Positions 26,957 through 35,064 of a stretch of 42,949 nucleotides of DNA are shown here, piece by piece. The notes below the pieces were generated by a model. It was given only the letters and a program-made list of their open reading frames with translations. It was not told the DNA's origin and searched no databases. Made by a program: the position numbers and the translations under genes. Position 1 is the stretch's first letter. Every line of letters begins with the position of its first letter. Source of the stretch: Rhodanobacter sp. (GTDB lineage: Bacteria; Pseudomonadota; Gammaproteobacteria; Xanthomonadales; Rhodanobacteraceae); the NCBI GenBank assembly GCA_004322005.1, contig SCRF01000058.1:1-42949 (forward strand). Direction: 5' to 3'.

Positions 26957-29167
26957 ATGGTTAAGCATCAAAACATGGCCGTTCTGATCCGTCGCACAGC
27001 AAGGCTCCTTTTGCGCGGCGCGACATATATTGCGCTGTGCGCCGCGATCACCGGTTGCGCGCCAACTGCGACTGCCGGATTGATCGTTTCCCCGTCGCCC
27101 ATGGATCATCAATCGCAAGCGGCCATTACCGTGGTCAATCTTGCGGACGGAACGCTCCGGCAAGTTCCGGTGACCTTCGGGGAGCCATTTCGGAGCGGTG
27201 ATATCCCGCAGGGAAACACGGTCGTCGCATACTTGGACGGCAAGGCACTGTCGACGCAAGCCGATATCAAAGCGCGTAATCCGGATGGATCTGTTCGGCA
27301 CGCGATATTGACGGTCGTGCTGCCGGTGCTGGCCGGGCGCGCTTCCGCACCGCTGAATTTGCGACCGGTAGCCGATACCGGAGGCAAACGTCGGAGCCTG
27401 TCACTTGAGGATTTGTTGCGATCGGGCTTCGACGCCGCCGCCGATATCACGATTTCCGGGCAACACTGGCACCTCGATGCGCGCGCTCTCCTGCAGCACA
27501 CCGCACTGACCCGGTCATGCGTACCCTATGGGCGCGAGTGCAGCCAGTGGCTGTCCGGACCACTGGTTTCGGAATGGGTAGTCGGGGGGCCGGTACTCAG
27601 CCAGCAGGGCATGCCCCATTCCCACATTGCGGTGTACTTTGCCGTGCGTGCGTACGGCCCGGCCCCGGTCACCCGCGTGCGGGTGGACGTGATCGTCGAG
27701 AATGACTGGGCATATGCGCGGGATCCGCAAAACCTTACGTATGACGCAAAAATAGAGGTGGCCGGTCAATCGCCCTATACCATCAATCACCTGGAACACT
27801 ACCGGCAGGCACGCTGGCACAAGGCATTCTGGTGGGGCAAGCCCGATCCGTTATACGCCCGCCAGGACTCGCGATATCTCCAGGCCACCCTGGCGGTCCC
27901 GCGATATGAACCGGTCAAATTGTCGGAAAAAATATTCAGGGAGGCAACGCAACGCATTCGGAAGAACTGTGGTCCGATGCAGCGCTGCGACCAGACCAAG
28001 GACATGTCGAATGTGGGAGCGCAGCCAGCAATTGGCCCGCTGCCGCGCTGGACGAGCGCTTATGTCGTCGACCCTGCACACCAAACCTACGCCTGGATGC
28101 TGGCAAACAGCGACGCACTTGGCTCCTACGGTGTCCACTATCGTGATCAGCTCAGCGGCCAGCCCCTGTCGGTTGAAGGCCACCCCTGCGCGACCCTGGT
28201 GGAACCTGCGGAAGTTTCGCATTGCCCGGTTTCGCCTCACGCAAACGACAATTTCCCGCGATGCAAGGCCCAGTGCAAGTCGCCATTGAGCGCGAACGAA
28301 GCGCATCATCCTTCACCGGCCTATGTTGCGTATCTTGTCACCGGGGATTGGTACTACCTCGAAGAATTGAAATTCTGGGCCGATTGGGTAGTGTTCCAGC
28401 AGAACCCTGCCTATAGACATTATGCAAACGGGCTGCTTTACAGTTACACGTTGAGAGGGCAGGGCTGGGCACTACGTACACTTGGTTATGCCGCATTTAT
28501 TCTTCCCGATAATGATCCGTTCAAAAACTATCTGAATCGTGTGGTCGAAAACAATATTCATTGGTACAACCAGAACTACACCGACAGTCCATCCGCGAAT
28601 GCCTTGCATGTCATCACCAACGGATACGCTGTTGGTTATCCGAACCATGGAAACCCAGAAACCGGGGTCGCTACGTGGCAGGAATCATTCTTCACATGGT
28701 CGGTAGGCAATCTGAGGGACCTCGGTTTTCGTGGTGCAGACAAATTGCTGAATTGGGTGGCAGCATTTCAGGTCAACTTGATGACAAGTCCCGACTTCTG
28801 CTGGATCATGGCATCCGCGTATGAATTGCAGGTCAGGGACACAAAGGAAAGCCCGTTCTATGATTCGCTGCGGAATGTGTATTCCAGCACGTTCCCTGAA
28901 ATGCGAGGCGTAGCGTGCAACAGCAGTAAAATGGCAGCGGCGCTCAGCAAACCGCGTGGCTATAAGTATGCCAGAAACGTCATGGTCGGCTATCCGCAGT
29001 CGGCTACCGGATTCCCGGCAAATTTCCAGATTGGGCTGGCAGCCGCTGCCGGCTCTGACGTTCCCGGGGCCCGCAAGGCATGGGCGCTGTTCGACAGCAG
29101 GACTATCAAGCCGGATTATGAAGTTTCGCCACAGTTCGCCATTATTCCACGATACGTGTCCAAGTGA
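26957..29167 (+). CDS. Large lipoprotein with RIFT-barrel-like N-domain, unknown function
   Basis: A 736-residue exported protein. A lipoprotein signal precedes Cys34 (CAAITGC). Residues about 60-150 (VPVTFGEPFRSGDIPQG, then NPDGSVRHAILT) resemble the first domain of PcRGLX/YetA-type proteins, the RIFT barrel of rhamnogalacturonan-lyase-like enzymes. The C-terminal third looks helical, with LRTLGYAAFILPDNDPF and YPQSATGFPANFQIGLAAAA. Several cysteines could form disulfides. It is clearly paralogous to the minus-strand protein at 38209-40497, sharing DQTK-MSNVGAQPAIGPLPRWTS and LSGPL-SEWVV. A polysaccharide-lyase or binding role in EPS turnover is my inference. ATG 26975 is an alternative start. 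Confidence 0.75.
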   Translation: MVKHQNMAVLIRRTARLLLRGATYIALCAAITGCAPTATAGLIVSPSPMDHQSQAAITVVNLADGTLRQVPVTFGEPFRSGDIPQGNTVVAYLDGKALSTQADIKARNPDGSVRHAILTVVLPVLAGRASAPLNLRPVADTGGKRRSLSLEDLLRSGFDAAADITISGQHWHLDARALLQHTALTRSCVPYGRECSQWLSGPLVSEWVVGGPVLSQQGMPHSHIAVYFAVRAYGPAPVTRVRVDVIVENDWAYARDPQNLTYDAKIEVAGQSPYTINHLEHYRQARWHKAFWWGKPDPLYARQDSRYLQATLAVPRYEPVKLSEKIFREATQRIRKNCGPMQRCDQTKDMSNVGAQPAIGPLPRWTSAYVVDPAHQTYAWMLANSDALGSYGVHYRDQLSGQPLSVEGHPCATLVEPAEVSHCPVSPHANDNFPRCKAQCKSPLSANEAHHPSPAYVAYLVTGDWYYLEELKFWADWVVFQQNPAYRHYANGLLYSYTLRGQGWALRTLGYAAFILPDNDPFKNYLNRVVENNIHWYNQNYTDSPSANALHVITNGYAVGYPNHGNPETGVATWQESFFTWSVGNLRDLGFRGADKLLNWVAAFQVNLMTSPDFCWIMASAYELQVRDTKESPFYDSLRNVYSSTFPEMRGVACNSSKMAAALSKPRGYKYARNVMVGYPQSATGFPANFQIGLAAAAGSDVPGARKAWALFDSRTIKPDYEVSPQFAIIPRYVSK

Positions 29168-29217
29168 AGATTTCCGTTGACCGGCGATCGCGCGGTCAGT
29201 GGTCGGGTGCCTGAACT

Positions 29218-30219
29218 ATGACGACCACATTTCTTTTTACCATCGATGTTGAAACAAGGAGTCACGGTGATCCAGCCCAGGATGTACTGGGCGATCTTCC
29301 GGGGCATCGAGAAAATGTCGGTATCGGACTGATGATGGATCTGCTGGAAAGGCAGCAGGCGCGCGGGACGTTCTTCCTGAATGTATACGAGGTCGCGAAA
29401 CATGGCGACGAGGTCATGACCCGCGCTGCGAGACTCATTCACTCACGCGGGCACGATCTCGAGCTGCATACTCATCCTCTGCCGATGTTTCAATTTTATG
29501 GGATGAGCAAGGCACCCTTTGACGAGCAGGTTGCGATTCTCGAGACAGGGATATCGCTAATCGAGAGATGGACAGGCAAGAGAGTGATTGGTCACCGGGC
29601 AGGTGCATTTTCCGCCAATGTGGATACAGTGCGTGCTGCCGAAGCCGTGGGCATGATGGCGGACTGTTCACTCTCGCCAGGAAGTCGCGTTTCGGTGCCG
29701 CTTGTCAACGAAATTGGGGCGTCCAACCTGGCGCGGCGGGTTGGCAAGATCTGGGAGATTCCGGTTACCTACTATGACCAGTTGCGCGTGGGGCACTGGT
29801 GCTCCAGACGCATTCTGGATATCGAGGGCTGCTCGCTGCCCGAAATCAAGCATGTCGTGCGTCAAGCAATCCAGCAGGGGCTACCTACCGTGGCTATACT
29901 CATGCACAGCTTCAGCCTGTCCCGGCACGGAAAGCCCCATCGGCGTGTCATCCGGCGGCTTTCAGCCCTGCTTGCTTGGCTCCGCGAACAGGATGACATC
30001 GAGGTCGGCACAGTCGAACAAACGTGCCGGCATCTGGACGTGGATGCGATGCCGCAATCGATTGTCCATGTGCCCTATACCGGAATCTGGTTGACATGGG
30101 GCAGAGCATTGGTGTCCTGGAATGACGGCTGGAAAAATTTCCTGATTTTTGTCACGGGAAGTACCTGTTTGGCCGTCTTGATAACCATCCTTGTCTATCT
30201 GGGATATGAATTCTTTTGA
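29218..30219 (+). CDS. Membrane-anchored polysaccharide deacetylase-like protein
   Basis: A 333-residue NodB-fold protein, distinct from the DUF3473 deacetylase of the core. Candidate metal-site residues are D10 and E12 in FTIDVETRS and H84/H86 in LELHTHPLP; GHRAGAFSANVDTVRAAEAVG corresponds to the conserved RxG motif. The C-terminus has a single transmembrane helix (about 308-330) ending GYEFF, with no N-terminal signal, so the catalytic domain probably faces the cytoplasm at the inner membrane. The spacing of DxE instead of DD is unusual, so activity is not certain. It lies between the large lipoprotein and the flippase, supporting an EPS-modifying role. Confidence 0.78.
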   Translation: MTTTFLFTIDVETRSHGDPAQDVLGDLPGHRENVGIGLMMDLLERQQARGTFFLNVYEVAKHGDEVMTRAARLIHSRGHDLELHTHPLPMFQFYGMSKAPFDEQVAILETGISLIERWTGKRVIGHRAGAFSANVDTVRAAEAVGMMADCSLSPGSRVSVPLVNEIGASNLARRVGKIWEIPVTYYDQLRVGHWCSRRILDIEGCSLPEIKHVVRQAIQQGLPTVAILMHSFSLSRHGKPHRRVIRRLSALLAWLREQDDIEVGTVEQTCRHLDVDAMPQSIVHVPYTGIWLTWGRALVSWNDGWKNFLIFVTGSTCLAVLITILVYLGYEFF

Positions 30220-30290
30220 AAACAACGTGTCTGCTGACGTGTTGACAATCAACTGACTCTCGAATCGAGAATGAACAGGCCTATCCGGTC

Positions 30291-31760
30291 ATGTCGAAAG
30301 CAAAGCGCAGTCTGAGGGGGGCACTCGTACTCTCGTTCGCACAAAAATATACGAGCCTGGTCTTCAATTTGCTCACCGTCATTATCGTGAGCCGCTTGCT
30401 TACACCTGAACAGATCGGGGTGTTCTCGGTCGCCGTCGGGCTGACCGCGTTGGCGCAGATGTTGCGAACCTTTGGGGTCAGCGAGTATCTGGTCCAGGAA
30501 AAAACATTGCATGAGGGGATGATCCGTACGTCGTTTACCATCAATCTCATCCTTGCGTGGCTGCTGGCGGCCGGCCTGTTTGCCGCGAGCTGGCTTATTG
30601 GCGGTTTCTACGGGGACCCTGGCGTCGGCCAAGTCGTGAGAGTGCTGAGCGCAACGTTCATTCTGACACCATTCGGCACGACTGCCATGGCGCTGCTGCA
30701 GCGGAACATGGAGTTTGGTTTGCTTTACAAGATCCGCACAGGCGAAGTCGTGGTCAGGAGCAGTGTGACGATTGGCCTGGCCTTTGCCGGATTTGGGTAC
30801 ATGAGCATGGCGTGGGCATCGCTCGCGGCCATGGTGGCATGGATAGCGGGCTGTACGATCTGGGGACATGAATACCGGGCACGCGGCCTGAGCTTGTCGG
30901 AATGGCGGCTTGTGGTGCCTTTTGGCGTCAACCGAACCGTCTCGGACGTCGTGAGCGAACTCGGGCAACAGTCAGCCAATCTCGTGGTGGGAAAAATGCT
31001 CGGATTGGTCAATGCCGGCTTTTATTCGCGAGGCTACAGCGTCGTGAACATATTCCGGGAGAAGGTGATCAGCGCAATCGGTGCCGTCGCGTTTCCGGCC
31101 TTCGCACTTGAACATCGGGAGCGCAATGCAGCGCCGGAGCTCTATTTACGCTCCCTCGTCTATCTGACTGGCATCAGTTGGCCATTTTTCGCCTTTTCCG
31201 CCTTCATGGCATTCCCAATCATACGGATCCTCTTCGGAAACCAATGGGATGCCGCGGTACCACTGATGCGCTGGCTATGTGGCGCGGCAATCGTGGGCAC
31301 ATTGATTTACCAATGCAACCAATTGTTCATTGCGCTCGGTCGGGTTGGTGCGGTGACAACCATTGAAATTCAGTATCAGATCGCCCGGTTGGTGATAGCC
31401 ATCGTGGCGGCGCTCTACAGTGTCGAGGCGGTCGCCGCCTCGCAAGTCCTGGTATATGGGATTGCAACCGTGCTTTATTACCGGAAAATGCTTGCTTACG
31501 ATGGGGTAACCATGAGCAAAATGCTCGTGGCGCTGCTCCCGAGCGCCGGGGTGACGGTGACGTCCTGCATAGTTCCTGCCGCAGTCGCGTTTTGGCCAGG
31601 CCTCATTTCCGACCATCTGATCACGGCGTTTGCCGTGTCGGTCCTCGGTTCGGGGATTGGATGGTTGCTGGGCGTGATCCAGATGAAACATCCCATCCTG
31701 GATGAGCTGCGGCACGCACTATCCTTCTTCCGTAACCGTCTGCGGACCTCTCAAAGTTAG
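30291..31760 (+). CDS. Polysaccharide flippase (Wzx/MATE superfamily)
   Basis: A 489-residue protein with about 12-14 hydrophobic helices and the typical start SLRGALVLSFAQKYTSLVFN followed by VSRLLTPEQIGVFSVAVG. The pattern matches the O-antigen/EPS flippases of the polysaccharide biosynthesis family. It would move the lipid-linked repeat unit across the inner membrane for polymerisation by the O-antigen-ligase-like protein. The 71-nt gap before it contains a TTGACA hexamer, but no convincing -10, so it is probably still in the main operon. Start ATG 30291; no strong Shine-Dalgarno. Confidence 0.9.
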   Translation: MSKAKRSLRGALVLSFAQKYTSLVFNLLTVIIVSRLLTPEQIGVFSVAVGLTALAQMLRTFGVSEYLVQEKTLHEGMIRTSFTINLILAWLLAAGLFAASWLIGGFYGDPGVGQVVRVLSATFILTPFGTTAMALLQRNMEFGLLYKIRTGEVVVRSSVTIGLAFAGFGYMSMAWASLAAMVAWIAGCTIWGHEYRARGLSLSEWRLVVPFGVNRTVSDVVSELGQQSANLVVGKMLGLVNAGFYSRGYSVVNIFREKVISAIGAVAFPAFALEHRERNAAPELYLRSLVYLTGISWPFFAFSAFMAFPIIRILFGNQWDAAVPLMRWLCGAAIVGTLIYQCNQLFIALGRVGAVTTIEIQYQIARLVIAIVAALYSVEAVAASQVLVYGIATVLYYRKMLAYDGVTMSKMLVALLPSAGVTVTSCIVPAAVAFWPGLISDHLITAFAVSVLGSGIGWLLGVIQMKHPILDELRHALSFFRNRLRTSQS

Positions 31761-31769
31761 GGCAAGGCC

Positions 31770-32672
31770 ATGTCTCTTTCTGTAGATGTGATAGTCAGAA
31801 CACAGGCGGATGCGCCACGGTCCAAACTGTTGTTCCGTGCGCTGGACAGCATTCAGGACCAAAATGGTGTCACCGCCCGGGCCATTGTGGTGGTGAACGG
31901 TCAAAGATTCGACGGCGCGACTTTGAAGACGTTGGAAAACCGGCAGGGTATATTTTTGCATCATGAGCCGCAGGCTTCAGCAAGACTGGCACGTGCTGTC
32001 GGCCGGTGGCTGGTAACGGCACCCTTTTTCTCGTATCTGGACGACGACGATGTGCTGATAGCGGGGTCATTGCTGGAACCGCTAAAGTGGCTTGAGGGCC
32101 ATCGAGACTATGATGTTCTGATAAACAACGGCTACTTCATCAAGAATGACGGCGTCCTGAGTGAATCAACTCATATTGCCAGCCATATCAAGCAACCCGT
32201 CTTGAGCTTGTTGGACGAATGTTGGCTGTCCCCCGGCGCCTGCATATTTCGAACGGCAAGTGTTCCCGCCACCATGCTGAACTCTGATTGGAGCCATCAG
32301 GAATGGACGCATCTGGCGTTCGAGCTTTGTGCGCAGAACAAGCGTTTGCATTTCATGGATGTTGCAACAGTGCATTACTACGACACGCCGGGATCGATGT
32401 CCAAGCAAATCCAGCAGCATGAAGCCGCGCTGGATCTGCTGAGACTGGTGCGGCACGACGTGAGGGTGGACGCCAATGTGCGCCGAAAGGCGGATAGAAA
32501 ATATTTGCGTACCCTTCACAATCTGGCGGCCACATATCGGGAAGATGGTCGATACATGCGGGCTTGGCGTTGCCACTTGGGGAGCCTGCGACCACCGTAT
32601 ACCGCGAAATATCTCCTTTTCACACGGAAGTTATTATGGCCGTTCGGCGGACGCATGGGTGGAAACGCGTGA
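31770..32672 (+). CDS. GT2-family glycosyltransferase
   Basis: A 300-residue GT-A fold protein. The beta-strand-rich N-terminus (VDVIVRTQADAPRSKLLFRA) is followed by the DxD-type metal-binding site FSYLDDDDV (D91-D94). The C-terminal region is helical (DLLRLVRHDVRVDANVRRKAD). It is shorter than many GT2 enzymes and lacks membrane helices. ATG 31770 is 9 nt after the flippase, with AGGGCAAGG upstream. It would transfer a sugar to the EPS repeat; specificity is unknown. It is the last plus-strand gene before an inverted, AT-rich gene and is therefore the likely end of the main 30-kb transcript. Confidence 0.85.
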   Translation: MSLSVDVIVRTQADAPRSKLLFRALDSIQDQNGVTARAIVVVNGQRFDGATLKTLENRQGIFLHHEPQASARLARAVGRWLVTAPFFSYLDDDDVLIAGSLLEPLKWLEGHRDYDVLINNGYFIKNDGVLSESTHIASHIKQPVLSLLDECWLSPGACIFRTASVPATMLNSDWSHQEWTHLAFELCAQNKRLHFMDVATVHYYDTPGSMSKQIQQHEAALDLLRLVRHDVRVDANVRRKADRKYLRTLHNLAATYREDGRYMRAWRCHLGSLRPPYTAKYLLFTRKLLWPFGGRMGGNA

Positions 32673-32759
32673 ACAACGCCGGTTCAGTTGATGAATAGCG
32701 TGGATCATTCCGAAACCGTCCGGTCACTGAGTGGCCCGAATACATCGGCTCCCTGTCGC

Positions 32760-33548
32760 TTACGGGCGTAACGAGTACACTTTTCCTCTGTTACGACTTG
32801 CCAGTTGGGCTTCCAGACTGGAGTTGTCGAAATTGTACCCCAGCATTTGTATATCTTCGGCATATGTCTCGGCGACGATGGCCATCGTTTCTTCATCATA
32901 ATAATCCACATATGAAAAATGCTTGCTTTTGTTCGATTTGGTCAATGTGCGAACGAAACCGATCTGATCGGTAATATAGGAGAAATCGTTATCGATATTC
33001 TCCAGAAACGCGACAAAGTCCAGTTGAACTTTCTCCCTCTTGTCAAGCATGTAATGATACTGTGGGCGAAAATGATGCCATTTCCAGATATTGGATCTGT
33101 TTACCCAGCTCTTGACGAAACTCCTGAAATCCAAACCATCCCCGAATTCTCGTACGAATCCCGCCCGGTCTTTTTCACCGATACCTCCATTCTTCAGGAA
33201 GAAATACGCAGACACCAGTCTGTCCCATGGATTCCTCACGACCGTGAATTTGAAATAGTTTCTGATGCATCGTGGTTCAAAGATATTCAAATATTCTTCA
33301 AGAGTTGTATGACCGCCTGCCCTGTTGCCAAAAATTGCTTCATTAATGGCAATCCCGGCACATTTCGGGATATGGACAAAAATTGCCTTTTTGTCATCGA
33401 AGGGCTTGTACGAGTATCCGTCCTCTGTCGTATTGACTCTCTCACGCTGCAACTCCTTGAAGCGGGCTCCATGCGTTACCCTATAATCCCAGTACTTAAG
33501 CATCAAATAGGCTCTTTGTGGCATTATTTCTAGTAATTGTTGCTTCAT
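32760..33548 (-). CDS. Sulfotransferase family 2 protein (third of three), probably acquired
   Basis: A 262-residue carbohydrate-sulfotransferase-like protein (PF03567 type). The 5'-phosphosulfate site is FVHIPKCAGIAI (57-68) and the 3'-phosphate site is VVRNPWDRLVSAYFF (103-117). It is the only gene of the accessory block on the minus strand, and its DNA is much richer in A/T than the surroundings, with frequent AAA, AAT and TTT codons. This suggests recent transfer. It converges with the GT2 gene 87 nt away. An inverted AATCTCG/CGAGATT pair (33554-33560 and 33580-33586) lies in its leader. The substrate is probably a sugar hydroxyl of the EPS. Confidence 0.87.
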   Translation of the reverse strand: MKQQLLEIMPQRAYLMLKYWDYRVTHGARFKELQRERVNTTEDGYSYKPFDDKKAIFVHIPKCAGIAINEAIFGNRAGGHTTLEEYLNIFEPRCIRNYFKFTVVRNPWDRLVSAYFFLKNGGIGEKDRAGFVREFGDGLDFRSFVKSWVNRSNIWKWHHFRPQYHYMLDKREKVQLDFVAFLENIDNDFSYITDQIGFVRTLTKSNKSKHFSYVDYYDEETMAIVAETYAEDIQMLGYNFDNSSLEAQLASRNRGKVYSLRP

Positions 33549-34190
33549 GAGGTAATCTCGTTTAGGTAACTATTTGTCTCGAGATTGTTACAGGGTTCGC
33601 CTGGACACGCGCACTGCCGGCATTGTTCGGGTGCTGGTAAGGCTTCGCTATCGCAGCACGCACCATGTTCAAACACCAGACCCGTTGATCGAGAGAATCG
33701 CACCGAACCTGACAGTGCGTTCGTGCTGGAGGTGAGTTACTCGTGACATGCAATCAATGCCGTCTGTTGCGTGATCACCTGCACCTTTTCGGCGACCAAC
33801 ACCCCCGGCGTTCGGATGTCCATATCGACAGTGGTCTGCCCACGATCCATTGCCATGCAGCGTAGCGATTTGTACGCGCGTTGCAACCCTTTTTGTGCGG
33901 CCTCAATCACCGCCAATCTACTCCGACAAGCGGCCCGGAATGTGTTTACAGTATCCCAACGCCCGATGCGAACTGTCTATGCAACAATCTCCGGCAGCGC
34001 GGTTCGACGTGTGGGTCAGCCGCAGTCACCTTGCCGATGGGCAAGGTGACTGCGATTACGCTGAATCCAGCGTGCTCGATCGCATGCTATTCTATTTTAT
34101 GGAAGAAGTATCCATTGCTAAACTTCTGTATGCGTTACAGAGCAGCTGTCAAGTAGACGAAGTGGGCTTGGGATTTCCTGCAACTCGGAG
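33549..34190. other. 642-bp gene-poor region between divergent sulfotransferase and methyltransferase
   Basis: No intact gene is seen. The minus strand keeps a stop-free, coding-like stretch of about 80 codons ending at TAA 33737-33739. Its read-out includes AVIEAAQKGLQRAYKSLRCM and VLVAEKVQVITQQTALIA, but it has no start codon and I cannot assign a family, so it may be a gene remnant. A perfect hairpin is annotated separately at 34021-34054. The region must also contain the promoters of the two divergent genes. Plus-strand ORFs here look like shadows. Confidence 0.45.
34021..34054. repeat. Perfect 15-bp inverted repeat with GATG loop
   Basis: CGCAGTCACCTTGCC (34021-34035) pairs exactly with GGCAAGGTGACTGCG (34040-34054) around a 4-nt GATG loop. 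It is among the strongest short hairpins I noticed in the window. There is no T-run on either side, so it is not a classical intrinsic terminator. It lies about 140 nt upstream of the methyltransferase gene and just beyond the minus-strand remnant. It may be a repeated extragenic element, a protein-binding site or a rho-dependent/processing hairpin. Confidence 0.65.
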
Positions 34191-34196
34191 ATGGTC

Positions 34197-34961
34197 ATGC
34201 GTGCCCTTGGACGTTTACCCATACCGTATGCGAGCAACTTGGATGCGGCCCTCGAAAGGGCAGCGGTCGTCGCTGAGTCCAAGTCTTATCGCGACTTTGT
34301 GGAGATCGTTCGAGCGAAGTCGCCGTGGCGGTTCAAAGGTGTGAAAGGAGTGGACCGTTACCTGCGCGGCGTCGAGCATCATTTGCTGAACTTTGTCCCC
34401 AAGCTCCTGACTTGTATCGATGGCGACACTCATACCGTCATCGATTTCGGTTGTGGATCGGGCAGTGGGTCAATAGCCTTGGCAATGATATTTCCAAAAA
34501 TCCTGTGCCATGGGACGGATATCAGTCCAAGAGAGGTATCCATTGCCCATGAGCGGGCGAAGCTGTACGGAGTCAGCGACAGGTGCCGGTTCGACTATAT
34601 CGGCGAGGGTGAGGCGTTGCCTTTCTCCAGCAACCATTTTGATCTTTGCATTTGCTGCTCCGTGATGGAGTACGTCACCGACCCGAACATGCGGAAGTCC
34701 TGTGTGCAGGAGATGGCTCGTGTGGTCGCACCGGGAGGGGTGCTTTTCATGACTGTTCCAAATCGGCTCTATCCTTTTGAGATTCACAGTCGAAAGTTGG
34801 GCTGGAATTATTTCCCCAATTTGTTGCGGGCAGACATGGTTGGGAGCCACGCTTGGGAAGTGAAGAGGCTGGCTCGTCCACATGTGTTGAAACTGCGCCG
34901 CACGCCTTGGCTCCAGCTACTCACCCCATGGACAAATTTCGGCTTGGAAAAGAAGGCCTGA
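34197..34961 (+). CDS. Class I SAM-dependent methyltransferase
   Basis: About 254 residues with the SAM-binding motif I VIDFGCGSGSGS and a following acidic strand (HGTDISPRE). The region FDLCICCSVMEYVTDP corresponds to motif IV/post-I of the Methyltransf_11 group, followed by VVAPGGVLFMTVPN. ATG 34197 is preferred over ATG 34191 because the only Shine-Dalgarno-like sequence (CGGAG, 34186-34190) touches 34191 but sits 6 nt before 34197. It probably methylates a sugar or lipid-linked precursor of the EPS, judged by its neighbours only. Confidence 0.83.
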   Translation: MRALGRLPIPYASNLDAALERAAVVAESKSYRDFVEIVRAKSPWRFKGVKGVDRYLRGVEHHLLNFVPKLLTCIDGDTHTVIDFGCGSGSGSIALAMIFPKILCHGTDISPREVSIAHERAKLYGVSDRCRFDYIGEGEALPFSSNHFDLCICCSVMEYVTDPNMRKSCVQEMARVVAPGGVLFMTVPNRLYPFEIHSRKLGWNYFPNLLRADMVGSHAWEVKRLARPHVLKLRRTPWLQLLTPWTNFGLEKKA

Positions 34962-35064
34962 TTAGCATGCTGTTGAGAAAGCCCACCCCGTCGGCAGGAC
35001 TGATGCAATCAGGCACAGGAACGAATGGCCCGGTTTCAAGCGCGGACCTGATCTGGGCCATGCA

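Noticed and set aside
30242-30275. TTGACA hexamer upstream of the flippase as a -35 box
   Set aside because: No acceptable -10 hexamer at 16-18 nt; the nearest AT-rich word is too far and too GC-rich. The gap is small and operon continuation is simpler.
34021-34054. Perfect hairpin as an intrinsic terminator
   Set aside because: No T-tract follows on either strand, and no intact gene ends just before it.
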